DNA of 64,000 nucleotides, taken from contig NZ_WIQU01000016.1 in assembly GCF_015732285.1 (NCBI RefSeq), forward strand, positions 1-64,000, written 5' to 3'. Under the pieces are notes generated by a model. The model ran no database searches. It was given only the letters and a program-made list of their open reading frames with translations, and was not told where the DNA came from. Positions 24,698 to 33,671 of this stretch are shown here, in pieces; position 1 is the first letter of the stretch; each line of letters opens with the position of its first letter. A program made the translations under genes and the position numbers. The stretch is from Pectinatus frisingensis. GTDB lineage: Bacteria > Bacillota > Negativicutes > Selenomonadales > Selenomonadaceae.

Positions 24698-24895
24698 TTG
24701 AATTTATTTAAAGCATTAGCCGGATTATTTATAAAATCCAAGCTTGACGAACAGAAAAATAGATTGGCTGACAAACTAAACACCCAGATCGCCACAACCA
24801 ACTCGGACTATGTAAAAGGAAGAAATGCCGCATATCTTGATTTACTTGATGCAGCGGACAAGGCCGTTACCAACAAAATAGCAGAAAAATTATAA
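24698..24895 (+). CDS. Small late phage protein
   Basis: The 65-residue product starts at TTG 24698 after GGGAGGTGGG. It is helical and charged, with FKALAGLFIKSKLDEQKNRL near its start and AYLDLLDAADKAVTNKIAEK near its end, and has no recognised domain. Placed after the endolysin, it may be an accessory lysis or structural protein. It is followed by another small gene after 21 bases. Confidence 0.55.
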   Translation: MNLFKALAGLFIKSKLDEQKNRLADKLNTQIATTNSDYVKGRNAAYLDLLDAADKAVTNKIAEKL

Positions 24896-24916
24896 TTTAT
24901 GAGGAGTGTATTTATT

Positions 24917-25213
24917 ATGGATTTAAAAACAATTGACTGGAAAGAAACTGCAAAAGAAGCTTTTACCGAAGTGCTCAATGACATGAAAGGTGATGCTGCT
25001 GAGCTGATAAAAAACCAGATACTGCCAGGCATTAAGGCGGCCAAGGACGATTTAGTGAATGACCTGAAGACTGAGGCCGGCAACAGCTCGTCGGCATGGG
25101 TTAAAATCCGCAATGCGGGCATTGTTATCGTTGTAAATATCGTCTGTGCCGTAGGCAGCAAAGTTATTGATAAACTTGCTGCTAGCAATGTGACCGCAAC
25201 GTCGGTACAGTAA
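24917..25213 (+). CDS. Small late phage protein with C-terminal hydrophobic segment
   Basis: The 98-residue protein starts at ATG 24917 with GAGGAG ten bases upstream; an earlier ATG at 24899 lies before that site and is not used. The first 65 residues are amphipathic helix (EVLNDMKGDAAELIKNQIL), then AGIVIVVNIVCAVGSKVI could be a membrane segment. It is the last gene of the prophage and is followed by a terminator at 25281-25303. A second holin-like or spanin-like role is possible but not shown. Confidence 0.55.
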   Translation: MDLKTIDWKETAKEAFTEVLNDMKGDAAELIKNQILPGIKAAKDDLVNDLKTEAGNSSSAWVKIRNAGIVIVVNIVCAVGSKVIDKLAASNVTATSVQ

Positions 25214-25280
25214 TAAAATTATATTGCAAAATAAATAGTCCAAGTTTATAATGAACTTGAACTTATATTATCTTACTCAG

Positions 25281-25303
25281 TCCTGCATCTATATGGTGCA
25301 GGA
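25281..25303 (+). terminator. Terminator of the prophage late operon
   Basis: TCCTGCA and its complement TGCAGGA flank a 9-base loop, followed on the plus strand by six Ts. It lies 68 bases after the last late gene. Confidence 0.8.
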
Positions 25304-25357
25304 TTTTTTCTTTTATATATAGATTAAAATCAAAATAAATATTTATTTACAACAAAA

Positions 25358-25382
25358 AACCGGCAGAAAAATTCTACCGGTT
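25358..25382 (-). terminator. Terminator facing left at the prophage right end
   Basis: AACCGGCAGAA and TTCTACCGGTT form an 11-bp stem with one G-T pair around a 3-base loop; on the minus strand it is followed by a T-run. It stands right after the stop of the integrase-like tail. Confidence 0.75.
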
Positions 25383-25383
25383 A

Positions 25384-25470
25384 TCATTCTAATTTACAAG
25401 TTTGTGCCCAATTTGTGCCCATCGACCAACGGACTAGATTGTGACCAAACCGGTAAACCCTTATGCTTAT
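25384..25470 (-). pseudogene. Possible 3' tail of a tyrosine integrase gene
   Basis: Reading leftward from the tRNA 3' end, one frame gives VYRFGHNLVRWSMGTNWAQT, then CKLE and TGA at 25384-25386, immediately followed by a terminator. Tails ending in GTNWAQT or similar are common at the C-terminus of phage tyrosine integrases. No integrase body is present in the window, so this would be the short part separated from the gene by integration or deletion. The match is short and the call is tentative. Confidence 0.35.
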
Positions 25471-25547
25471 TGGTGCGCCAAGCAGGATTCGAACCAGCGA
25501 CACACGGCTTAGAAGGCCGTTGCTCTATCCAACTGAGCTATTGGCGC
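25471..25547 (-). tRNA. tRNA-Arg (anticodon TCT)
   Basis: The minus strand folds as a tRNA: acceptor stem GCGCCAA with TTGGCGC, D-arm AGCTCAGTTGGATAGAGC, anticodon arm ACGGC-CTTCTAA-GCCGT with TCT (bases 25511-25513), T-arm with GGTTCGAATCC, and an encoded CCA at 25471-25473. It reads AGA codons. Its 3' end faces the prophage, so it is the probable attachment site. The opposite end of the element is not seen: no second copy of the 3' tRNA sequence occurs elsewhere in the window. Confidence 0.97.
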
Positions 25548-25593
25548 AATAAAGTTGCCCATTGACAACGAAAAATATTATATTATAAAAATA

Positions 25594-26955
25594 TTAGTTT
25601 GTCAAGCTTCTGATTGGTGCCGGAATTCTGCCGCCCCGGGCAATAAATGCTGTGGAATTGTATTTGTTTCTCACCGGTACTATTGGACAACGACCAAGTA
25701 GCCCACCAAAATTAACAGAATCACCGACTTTTTTACCTGGAACCGGAATTATACGTACAGCGGTAGTTTTATTGTTTATCATACCAATAGCAGCCTCATC
25801 GGCAATTATTGCAGATATAGTTGACGCGGATACATTACCTTCAACAGCGATCATATCAAGACCGACAGAACATACACATGTCATAGCTTCAAGCTTTTCG
25901 AGTGATAAACTACCCCGTTCGACAGCGTTTATCATGCCGGCATCTTCACTTACAGGAATAAAAGCACCGCTTAATCCTCCAACGTGTGATGAAGCCATCA
26001 GACCGCCTTTTTTTACTGCATCGTTCAGCAGCGCCAGCGCTGCTGTGGTCCCGGGTGCGCCACAGCTTTCAATACCCATTTCTTCTATTATATGTGCAAC
26101 GCTATCACCCACTGCCGGTGTAGGTGCTAATGATAAATCAATTATTCCAAAGGGAACACCCAACCGTTTAGAAGCTTCTTTAGCAACCAATTGTCCGACG
26201 CGGGTGATTTTAAAAGCAGTTCTTTTTATAGTTTCGGCAACTTCTGTAAAATCAGCACTTTTCAATCCTTCCAACGCATGTTTTACAACACCAGGACCGC
26301 TTACACCGACACTGACAACTTTTTCAGCTTCACTGACGCCATGAAATGCACCGGCCATAAAAGGGTTATCTCCTGGAGCATTAGAGAACACCACAAGCTT
26401 GGCACATCCTATAGCTTCATTATCGCGAGTCAGCTCAGCAGTCCTTTTGATAATTTCGCCCATTTCACGTACACAGTCCATATTAATACCAGCTTTTGTC
26501 GAACCAAGATTCACTGATGAACAAACAATATCGGTTGTTGCCAATGCCTGCGGAATAGATTTTATAAGTATTCTGTCACCATTAGTGTAGCCTTTTTCCA
26601 CCAATGCTGAAAACCCACCAATGAAATTAATGCCTACTTCATGAGCTGCCTTATCCAATGCTTCAGCCACAGGTACATATGTATCGGTTTTACAGGCTTC
26701 AGCAGCAATGGCAATAGGTGTAACCGATACTCGTTTATGTATTATAGGAATACCATATTCGTTTTCAATATCTTCTCCTGTTTTAACCAAAAATTCGGCC
26801 GATTTAGTTATTTTATCATAAATATTACGGCAAAATTGGTCTATATTAGGATGAGCACAATCACGTAAACTGATCCCCATAGTGATGGTTCTCACATCTA
26901 ATTTATTTTCTGTGATCATGCGGTTTGTTTCCATTATATCATTAATGGTAATCAC
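25594..26955 (-). CDS. UPF0210 (PFL/DUF711) family protein
   Basis: The 453-residue protein matches the UPF0210 family over its full length: [19 protein letters not shown] at the start, [20 protein letters not shown] in the middle, and [18 protein letters not shown] near the end. The fold relates to pyruvate formate-lyase-like proteins; biochemical function is not established. The start is GTG 26955 with GGAGGG seven bases before it. It follows an ACT-domain gene by 29 bases. The same ACT plus UPF0210 pair is conserved in many Firmicutes, which suggests joint function. Confidence 0.93.
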   Translation of the reverse strand: MITINDIMETNRMITENKLDVRTITMGISLRDCAHPNIDQFCRNIYDKITKSAEFLVKTGEDIENEYGIPIIHKRVSVTPIAIAAEACKTDTYVPVAEALDKAAHEVGINFIGGFSALVEKGYTNGDRILIKSIPQALATTDIVCSSVNLGSTKAGINMDCVREMGEIIKRTAELTRDNEAIGCAKLVVFSNAPGDNPFMAGAFHGVSEAEKVVSVGVSGPGVVKHALEGLKSADFTEVAETIKRTAFKITRVGQLVAKEASKRLGVPFGIIDLSLAPTPAVGDSVAHIIEEMGIESCGAPGTTAALALLNDAVKKGGLMASSHVGGLSGAFIPVSEDAGMINAVERGSLSLEKLEAMTCVCSVGLDMIAVEGNVSASTISAIIADEAAIGMINNKTTAVRIIPVPGKKVGDSVNFGGLLGRCPIVPVRNKYNSTAFIARGGRIPAPIRSLTN

Positions 26956-26984
26956 TATTTTCCCTCCAAGTTTAGGCAGTAAAA

Positions 26985-27254
26985 TTAAACATCATGCATT
27001 ACATTAAAAATATCCTGATGCTGTACTTTAATGTCGAGACTGATTTCATTGCCCTTTTCTTTTAAAATATTCTGCAGTTCTTGCAATTTAATCTTGCTGT
27101 CAGTCATCTCGACAATCATAACCATATTAAAAAAACCTTCCATGATGTTTTGATTGATATTTAAGATGTTAACGTTATTTTCAGCGAGAATATTGCTGAC
27201 CATAGCAATTATACCCACACGATCTTTCCCTACAATAGTCACGACAAGTTTCAT
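26985..27254 (-). CDS. ACT domain protein (UPF0237 family)
   Basis: The 89-residue protein is a single ACT domain: [20 protein letters not shown], then [23 protein letters not shown] domains bind amino acids or other small ligands and regulate partner proteins. AGGAG precedes ATG 27254. It is the first gene of a two-gene unit with the UPF0210 gene, and probably senses a metabolite for it. The ligand is unknown. Confidence 0.92.
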   Translation of the reverse strand: MKLVVTIVGKDRVGIIAMVSNILAENNVNILNINQNIMEGFFNMVMIVEMTDSKIKLQELQNILKEKGNEISLDIKVQHQDIFNVMHDV

Positions 27255-27364
27255 TGAAATTACTCCTATTCATTAAGATATACTTATTAAGTATATCATA
27301 TAATACCGATGTTGACACTGAATTTATCTTAAAAATATTAACTAATACGACTATTTAAAACAAA

Positions 27365-27399
27365 AAAATTCCACCCATCAATTTGATGAATGGAATTTT
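27365..27399 (-). terminator. Terminator of clpB
   Basis: A 16-bp stem with two G-T pairs (27365-27380 with 27384-27399) lies just after the clpB stop and is followed on the minus strand by a T-run. Confidence 0.75.
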
Positions 27400-27407
27400 G
27401 TAAGCTA

Positions 27408-29984
27408 TTATTTAGTCACTGAAAAAGTAAATTTATCATCAACGAGGCCAATCTGCACAGTATTACCTTCTTTTACTGTACCCTTGATAATTTCCTTGCT
27501 CAACTCAGTTTCAACTGTATGTGTGAGCAGACGGCGCAATGGCCGGGCGCCAAAATGAGGATCAAATCCTTTTTCAGAAAGTTTTTCAAGAACTTCGTCT
27601 GTCCATTTCAAAGAAATTTTTACTTGTTTTTGCAGACGTTTGTTCAAATTTTCCAAAAGGATAGCCGCAATTTTCTTGACTTGATCTTTTGCCAAACCTT
27701 TAAATACTATTATATCATCAACCCGGTTCAAAAATTCCGGACGAAAATAATTTTTCAACAGTTCCAAGACACTGGCCTTAGCCTTGTCAAAATCATTTTC
27801 TTCTAATATTTCGTGAGATCCCAGGTTAGATGTCATTATAATTACGGTATTCTTGAAGTTTACCACTCTTCCCTTACCATCGGTCAAACGGCCGTCATCA
27901 AGAATTTGTAATAAAACATTAAATATATCTGTGTGTGCTTTTTCAATTTCATCAAGTAATATCACACTATATGGATGGCGCCGTACAGCTTCTGTCAGCT
28001 GGCCGCCTTCGTCATAGCCAACATATCCGGGAGGTGCTCCGATAAGACGTGATACTGTATGCTTTTCCATGTATTCCGACATATCAATACGAATCATTGA
28101 ACGTTCATCATCGAATAAAGCTTCAGCCAGAGTCTTTGCCAGTTCTGTCTTACCTACACCGGTAGGGCCAAGGAATATAAACGAACCTATTGGTCTGTTG
28201 GGATCTTTAATACCGGCACGAGCACGTATAATAGCTTCACTAACAGCTTTTACAGCTTCATCCTGTCCAACGACACGTTTATGAAGTCCATCCGACAAAT
28301 GGATAAGTTTTTCTCTTTCTCCTGTCATCATTTTAGTGACTGGTATACCGGTCCAACGGCTGACTACATTGGCAATATCTTCTTCACCAACTTCTTCTTT
28401 CAAAAGTCTGGAATCCTTATTTTCTGTCATTGATTTTTCTTGTGCGACCAGTTCTTTCTGTAAAGAAGGTAATCTGCCATACCTCAATTCCGAAGCCTTA
28501 GTCAAATCCCCATCATGTTCAGCCTTGGTCATTTCATGTTTTACGTTGTCAATTTCCTGTTTTATGCCACGAGTACGGGTAATGAGTTGTTTTTCATGTT
28601 CCCACTGTTTCTGCAGTTTTGTTTCTTCGGCCTCAGCCGTTTTAATTTCTTCAGCAAGTTTTTGTAAACGCTCTTTCGATGCGTCATCAGTTTCTTTATT
28701 GAGGGCTTGTTCTTCAATTTTCATCTGCAAAATCTTCCGACGTACCTCATCAAGCGGTGCCGGCATCGATTCGATTTCCGTACGAAGCTTTGCGGCTGCC
28801 TCATCAACTAAGTCAATTGCCTTGTCCGGTAAAAATCTGTCGGAAATATATCTATCAGATAATACTGCTGCAGAAATAAGTGCATTATCACGGATTCTTA
28901 CACCATGATGAACTTCATAACGTTCTTTTAATCCTCTTAAAATAGAGATTGTATCTTCGACAGTCGGTTCACCAACCATCACTGGTTGAAACCGCCGTTC
29001 CAATGCTGTATCTTTTTCAATATATTTACGATATTCGTTTAGAGTAGTAGCCCCAATGCAACGCAATTCACCACGTGCCAGCATAGGTTTTAAAATATTG
29101 CTGGCATCCATTGCACCTTCAGCAGCACCAGCACCAACAACCGTGTGGACTTCATCGATAAACAGCAAAATCTGACCATCAGATTTTGCGATTTCATTTA
29201 AAACAGCCTTTAGACGTTCTTCAAACTCACCACGGAATTTAGCACCGGCCACCATCGATCCCAAGTCAAGCGCATAAAGAGTTTTATTCTTTAACGATTC
29301 AGGCACATCACCGGCAACAATCCGCCGCGCCAGTCCCTCAACTATTGCAGTTTTACCGACACCTGGTTCCCCAATCAATACTGGATTGTTTTTCGTACGG
29401 CGTGACAAGATCTCGATTGTCCGACGAATTTCTTCGTCACGGCCGATGACAGGATCAAGCTTTCCCTTCCGCGCTGCTAAAGTCAAATCACGGCCATACT
29501 TTTCCAAACTTTTGTATTCACCCTCAGGATTATCAGAATTGACGTTGTTTTTTCTATTATTTTTGATAACTGATTGTATTTTAGTTTTATTCAAACCAAA
29601 TTCCCTGCAAATTTTCTGAACAGAATCGTCAGCATCATCGACTATAGCCAATAAGAGATGTTCTGTGCTTATATAGTCATCCTTCATACTATCAGCAATT
29701 TGACGAGCCCGTCCCAGCACACGGGCCAGTTCCACACTCATCGACAGACGGTCTTGTCCCTTTACTGCCGGTATCTTATTTAACTCTTGTTCAAGACGTA
29801 CTTTGAGCATCGGTAAATCTGTTTTGCATTCATCAAAAATCGTAGAAAGCAACCCTTCCGGTTCTTTGACAAGTGCAAGTAAAACATGTGCTGTAGTTAT
29901 CTCCTGATGATAATGCATAGCCGCATTTTGCTGGGCACTTTGTAATGCGGTTAAAACTTTTTGTGTATATTTTTCTTCTGCCAT
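27408..29984 (-). CDS. clpB: ATP-dependent chaperone ClpB
   Basis: The 858-residue protein has the complete ClpB layout: N-terminal Clp repeats (1-145), first AAA module with [15 protein letters not shown], a middle domain (about 400-520), and second AAA module with [19 protein letters not shown] followed by a C-terminal domain ending near [10 protein letters not shown]. ClpB disaggregates proteins with DnaK/DnaJ/GrpE in the cytoplasm. The middle domain separates it from ClpC. The start is ATG 29984 with AGGAGG nine bases upstream; a TTG seven codons further up contains that site and is rejected. A sigma-A type promoter and GTCAAA repeats lie upstream at 30057-30122, which suggests stress control. 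It is monocistronic. Confidence 0.97.
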   Translation of the reverse strand: MAEEKYTQKVLTALQSAQQNAAMHYHQEITTAHVLLALVKEPEGLLSTIFDECKTDLPMLKVRLEQELNKIPAVKGQDRLSMSVELARVLGRARQIADSMKDDYISTEHLLLAIVDDADDSVQKICREFGLNKTKIQSVIKNNRKNNVNSDNPEGEYKSLEKYGRDLTLAARKGKLDPVIGRDEEIRRTIEILSRRTKNNPVLIGEPGVGKTAIVEGLARRIVAGDVPESLKNKTLYALDLGSMVAGAKFRGEFEERLKAVLNEIAKSDGQILLFIDEVHTVVGAGAAEGAMDASNILKPMLARGELRCIGATTLNEYRKYIEKDTALERRFQPVMVGEPTVEDTISILRGLKERYEVHHGVRIRDNALISAAVLSDRYISDRFLPDKAIDLVDEAAAKLRTEIESMPAPLDEVRRKILQMKIEEQALNKETDDASKERLQKLAEEIKTAEAEETKLQKQWEHEKQLITRTRGIKQEIDNVKHEMTKAEHDGDLTKASELRYGRLPSLQKELVAQEKSMTENKDSRLLKEEVGEEDIANVVSRWTGIPVTKMMTGEREKLIHLSDGLHKRVVGQDEAVKAVSEAIIRARAGIKDPNRPIGSFIFLGPTGVGKTELAKTLAEALFDDERSMIRIDMSEYMEKHTVSRLIGAPPGYVGYDEGGQLTEAVRRHPYSVILLDEIEKAHTDIFNVLLQILDDGRLTDGKGRVVNFKNTVIIMTSNLGSHEILEENDFDKAKASVLELLKNYFRPEFLNRVDDIIVFKGLAKDQVKKIAAILLENLNKRLQKQVKISLKWTDEVLEKLSEKGFDPHFGARPLRRLLTHTVETELSKEIIKGTVKEGNTVQIGLVDDKFTFSVTK

Positions 29985-30056
29985 AATATAAAACCTCCTG
30001 ATCAATTAAGATCAAAATTCTGTTTGCATTTTTATGTTTAATTTGATTACAAGCTC

Positions 30057-30122
30057 ATTATAATCAATAAAGGTCAAAAAGTCAAATATTATTTTGACTT
30101 TTTGACTTTTATTGATTATAGA
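30057..30122. promoter_or_regulatory. Symmetric divergent promoter/operator between clpB and korA
   Basis: A near-perfect palindrome has 27-bp arms (30060-30086 and 30093-30119, one mismatch) and a 6-base centre. Each arm holds two GTCAAA words and a full promoter pointing outward. Leftward: TTGACT (30080-30085) and TATAAT (30057-30062), 17-base spacer, towards clpB. Rightward: TTGACT (30094-30099) and TATAGA (30117-30122), 17-base spacer, towards korA. The repeated GTCAAA resembles the CtsR heptamer, but repeats are separated by one base rather than three. A repressor on the centre would block both -35 elements. Confidence 0.75.
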
Positions 30123-30254
30123 GATTAGTCATTTATAATACAGAGACAGACAAATATCGAAAAATTAAAAGGTATAACAATAATTTCACAGAAATAACTA
30201 TCAAGAGAATTTTTATTACACAGCTGTTTAAATAAAGTGCAAAGGAGAATGAGA

Positions 30255-31925
30255 ATGTATAATTTATTGATTGGTGGTGCAGCGGGACAAGGTGTTGATA
30301 CAACTGCGGCGATTTTGGAAAAATCTTTCAAAGCATCAGGGTATAATGTTTTTAGCGTTAAAGATTTCATGTCACGTGTTCGCGGTGGTCATAATTTTTC
30401 CTTAATAAGATTCGGTACAACCGAAATAGTTTCGCATAGCACTATTATAGATGGAATAATCGCACTCGATGATGATACTGTCAGACTTCATAAGGATAGA
30501 CTAAAAGCATCCGGTTTTATTCTTTGTGATATAAAATTGCAAACAACTGATAAACGAGCCATAAAGATAAATATGACACAAATGGCTAAAGAAATTGGTA
30601 ATCCCCGTGTAGCTGGCAGTATATTAGTAGGCGCAATATTAAAACTATTTGATGAATCCCTTGCTCATATCGAAAAGGTATTAAAGACCTCAGTCAAGAT
30701 AAATTATCTTCCAATGAATAATGCAGCCGTCAAAGCCGGGTATAATGCAGTCAAAAAACATTTCTCCCATATAAATGGAAACTATGCCGGACATATGTTG
30801 ATATCAGGAACGGAAGCAGTGGCAATGGGTGCTGTTGCAGCAGGTTTAAAATTTTATTCAGCATATCCAATGTCTCCGTCAACAGGTATAATGGAAGCAT
30901 TAGCTGCAAAAAGCAACAAAGCTGAAATCGTCGTTGAACAGGCAGAGGATGAAATTGCTGCTGTAAATATGGCCATAGGTGCTTCCTATGCAGGAGCATG
31001 TTCCATGACGGGGACGTCGGGCGGTGGCTTTTCCCTGATGGTAGAAGCTTTAGGACTTTCCGGTATAGCTGAAATCCCCTTGGTAGTTATCGATGTCCAA
31101 CGCCCCGGGCCAGCCACTGGCCTACCTACCAGAACAGAGCAAAGCGATTTGTTATTTGTTAAATCAGCTTCACAAGGAGAATTTCCACGCATGGTCATTG
31201 CGCTGCGTAATGCCCAGGATGCCTTTTACCAAACTATGCGGGCTTTCGATATAGCTGAGCGATATCAAATGCCGGTCATCTTGCTTAGTGATCAATATCT
31301 TGGGGACGCCTTATCTACAGTTGAACTTTTTGACCCCCAGCGTATCAAACCGGCAAAACCTCTATTTTCATACACGGGTAAAAATGAATATTTACGCTAT
31401 GCTTACACAAAAAGCGGCATATCACCGCGGCTTATACCAGGAAAAAGTGATCAAGTCGTAATTATTGACAGTGACGAACATGATGAACAAGGGCATATCA
31501 CCGAATCAGCCGAAGTCAGAACGCAAATGGTCAATAAACGTATGAAAAAACTTACCGGATTATATCATGAATTAATAGAACCCGATTTTATCGGCAATAA
31601 TGATTTTTCAATATTACTATTAGGATGGGGGTCCATCTGGGGGCCATTAAAAGAGGCTGTGGATCTGCTAAACCAAAATACGTCAAAAAAATATGCTGCA
31701 TTGATATTTGGCGATATATATCCACTGCCGACTAAACTTTTAAAGGAAAAAGCCAATCAAGCCGACTCTATTATAAATGTCGAACAAAATGCCACAGGCC
31801 AGCTGGCAAAATTGATACGGGAAGAAACCAGTATCACTATTGATAACAGCATATTAAAATACGACGGCAGACAATTATCCGGTGAAGAAATAGCCCGGCA
31901 GATAATGGGGAGGGACGTATTATGA
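30255..31925 (+). CDS. korA: 2-oxoacid:ferredoxin oxidoreductase, fused gamma-alpha subunit (KorA-like)
   Basis: The 556-residue protein starts with a gamma-domain Rossmann motif, LLIGGAAGQGVDTTAAIL (residues 4-21), followed by the alpha (pyrimidine-binding) part with SAYPMSPSTGIMEALA, then domain II. This fused architecture is typical of two-subunit 2-oxoglutarate or other 2-oxoacid:ferredoxin oxidoreductases, which decarboxylate a 2-oxoacid to an acyl-CoA and reduce ferredoxin. The start is ATG 30255 with AAGGAG seven bases upstream. The beta subunit gene overlaps its stop by four bases. The substrate (2-oxoglutarate or branched 2-oxoacid) cannot be told from sequence. Transcription probably starts in the palindrome shared with clpB. 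Confidence 0.92.
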   Translation: MYNLLIGGAAGQGVDTTAAILEKSFKASGYNVFSVKDFMSRVRGGHNFSLIRFGTTEIVSHSTIIDGIIALDDDTVRLHKDRLKASGFILCDIKLQTTDKRAIKINMTQMAKEIGNPRVAGSILVGAILKLFDESLAHIEKVLKTSVKINYLPMNNAAVKAGYNAVKKHFSHINGNYAGHMLISGTEAVAMGAVAAGLKFYSAYPMSPSTGIMEALAAKSNKAEIVVEQAEDEIAAVNMAIGASYAGACSMTGTSGGGFSLMVEALGLSGIAEIPLVVIDVQRPGPATGLPTRTEQSDLLFVKSASQGEFPRMVIALRNAQDAFYQTMRAFDIAERYQMPVILLSDQYLGDALSTVELFDPQRIKPAKPLFSYTGKNEYLRYAYTKSGISPRLIPGKSDQVVIIDSDEHDEQGHITESAEVRTQMVNKRMKKLTGLYHELIEPDFIGNNDFSILLLGWGSIWGPLKEAVDLLNQNTSKKYAALIFGDIYPLPTKLLKEKANQADSIINVEQNATGQLAKLIREETSITIDNSILKYDGRQLSGEEIARQIMGRDVL

Positions 31926-32770
31926 ATAACAAATTTTGCACGTATGAAACAGCTTGGTGCCCGGGCTGTGGAAATTTTGCTATTATTGACTGCTTAAAAA
32001 CAGCCTTGACAGAACTGGGGAAAAAACCATCGGAAGTTTTAGTGGCGGCAGGAATAGGACAAGCTGCCAAAACACCTCAATATATAAATGCCAATGCTTT
32101 TTGCGGACTGCATGGCAGATCCCTGCCGGCGGCTGCAGCTGCTAAGATTGCCAATGAAGATCTGACCGTCATCGTCAATACCGGTGACGGTGATTCCTAC
32201 GGTGAAGGTGGTAATCATTTTTTGCATAATATACGCCGCAACATAGACATTACTCATTTTGTCCATGACAACCAAATCTATGGACTGACCAAAGGCCAGG
32301 CTTCGCCTACTTCGATGCTGGGAATAGTGACAGGCGTCCAAGTAGACGGTAATTTCAACGAACCACTGAATCCGGTTTTACTCGCCATCGCAGCTGGTGC
32401 CGGATTCGTTGCCAGAACTTTTTCCGGCCGCAAAGAACACCTTACTAAGATCATGAAAGCAGCTATAAACTATAAAGGATATGCTCTAGTAGATATTTTA
32501 CAGCCTTGTGTCAGTTTCAATAAAATAAATACCTTTGGCTGGTACAATAAAAGAGTTTATGAGCTACCGTCAGATTATGACAGCAGCAATAAAACCACCG
32601 CTATAACAACAGCCATGGAATTTGGTGATAAAATCCCTATCGGCATACTTTATAATAAAGAAAAACCTGTTTATCATAGAAAAAATAGAGTATTATCAGA
32701 TGGTATACCATTATTGGATAAACCGACATCCCAGTCAGTAGTTCAGGAGTTGCTGCAAAATTATATATAA
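31922..32770 (+). CDS. korB: 2-oxoacid:ferredoxin oxidoreductase beta (TPP) subunit (KorB-like)
   Basis: The 282-residue protein has WCPGCGNFAI near the N-terminus and the thiamine pyrophosphate site TGDGDSYGEGGNHFLHNIRR (about 81-100). It carries cysteines that can bind a [4Fe-4S] cluster in two-subunit enzymes (C14, C17 and a later cysteine near 197). It works with the KorA-like protein coded immediately upstream; ATGA overlap indicates translational coupling. Separate delta (ferredoxin) or gamma subunits are not present, fitting the KorAB type. No further gene follows in the operon. Confidence 0.93.
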   Translation: MNNKFCTYETAWCPGCGNFAIIDCLKTALTELGKKPSEVLVAAGIGQAAKTPQYINANAFCGLHGRSLPAAAAAKIANEDLTVIVNTGDGDSYGEGGNHFLHNIRRNIDITHFVHDNQIYGLTKGQASPTSMLGIVTGVQVDGNFNEPLNPVLLAIAAGAGFVARTFSGRKEHLTKIMKAAINYKGYALVDILQPCVSFNKINTFGWYNKRVYELPSDYDSSNKTTAITTAMEFGDKIPIGILYNKEKPVYHRKNRVLSDGIPLLDKPTSQSVVQELLQNYI

Positions 32771-32950
32771 CAGTATTTCTAGTTATAATTATTTTCTTTT
32801 AAAATATGGACTTATAGGCAATAAAAATAAACAAATTTTTTTAACCTTATTAATATTACGTGCCTAAATATTAATAAAACAAAATCGAACAAAATAATTT
32901 CTAATATCTTTTGTTGTTCATCGCAACATGAAATTAAAAATAAGAACAAA

Positions 32951-32994
32951 CTTGAATAAACCGGCTTTCATATACGAAAGCCGGTTTATTCAAG
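32951..32994. terminator. Perfect 19-bp inverted repeat downstream of korB
   Basis: A perfect 19-bp stem (32951-32969 with 32976-32994; core ACCGGCTTTC) and a 6-base loop sits 180 bases after korB and 66 bases after the end of the converging 33060-33485 gene. No long T-run follows on either strand, though AT-rich sequence does. It is probably a bidirectional terminator. The remainder of the 32771-33059 gap shows nothing else. Confidence 0.55.
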
Positions 32995-33059
32995 TAAAAT
33001 ATAGTGGTTTAATATCTTAGTAAAAATATTAGAACACCTGCCTTAATATTGACTAAATC

Positions 33060-33485
33060 TTATAATTGGGTAATGCCCCTGCCAAATACATAACGCCCCG
33101 TAGAATTATATATATCATCATACGACGCCAATTGACCTGCTAATCGCTGCGGATTTAGACCATGGACAATTGTCTGAACATTGACCATTTTCATATACCA
33201 TACCAGAACAAATATTGATATTTTCATATCACTAAAATTTCTAAACACAGCACCACGTTTTACCGCCAGGCAATAAGCTATTCCACCCTTATAAGAAGGA
33301 ATACGTTCATCTTCGCGGATTTCTAATATATCATCAATATTTCCAGCAAACGCTCCATCTGAAATTTGACAATATTTGCCAATATTGGGAATATCAATGC
33401 TTTTATTATTAATACACCACTTCGAACCGCATACAAGATACGTATTACTTTTAGTAACCTTTTTTGTTTTTAATTCATAGCACAT
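33060..33485 (-). CDS. Hypothetical protein
   Basis: This 141-residue protein is not recognised. It starts MCYELKTKKVTKSNTYLVCG and contains a CxxC-like pattern, YLVCGSKWC, and a moderately hydrophobic stretch (ISIFVLVWYMKMV, about 90-102). There is no signal peptide. AAGGAGGCC stands before the ATG. It is alone between korB and the dcu gene. Real gene status is likely from the ribosome binding site and composition. Confidence 0.5.
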   Translation of the reverse strand: MCYELKTKKVTKSNTYLVCGSKWCINNKSIDIPNIGKYCQISDGAFAGNIDDILEIREDERIPSYKGGIAYCLAVKRGAVFRNFSDMKISIFVLVWYMKMVNVQTIVHGLNPQRLAGQLASYDDIYNSTGRYVFGRGITQL

Positions 33486-33624
33486 TCGATGGCCTCCTTT
33501 TCATAACTTTCTTTTATTATAACATAATAATACAGTAATTGGTATTATTGGTATTATTTTTTTTAAAATTTTCGAAAGGATAAAGTCTTGCTACTATTAA
33601 AAACCCTGAAAAATTTTGCAATAA

Positions 33625-33657
33625 AAAAAAGCTTCTCAATAACGAAAAAGCTTTTTT
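33625..33657. terminator. Terminator of the dcu gene
   Basis: AAAAAAGCTT at 33625-33634 pairs with AAGCTTTTTT at 33648-33657. On the minus strand it follows the dcu stop by 15 bases and ends in a long T-run. The plus strand also ends in Ts, so it can work in both directions. Confidence 0.7.
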
Positions 33658-33671
33658 GTTGCGTTTTATTC

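Noticed and set aside
25652-26344. 230-codon plus-strand ORF opposite the UPF0210 gene
   Set aside because: It is antisense to a well-conserved gene, Pro/Ser/Thr-rich and without a start signal; typical shadow of GC-skewed codons.
28336-28908. 190-codon plus-strand ORF opposite clpB
   Set aside because: Ser/Cys-rich antisense reading of the ClpB middle domain; no independent support.
30060-30119. Canonical CtsR or CIRCE (HrcA) operator upstream of clpB
   Set aside because: The GTCAAA words are one base apart rather than three, and no GAGTGCTAA-type CIRCE sequence is present. It is reported only as CtsR-like.
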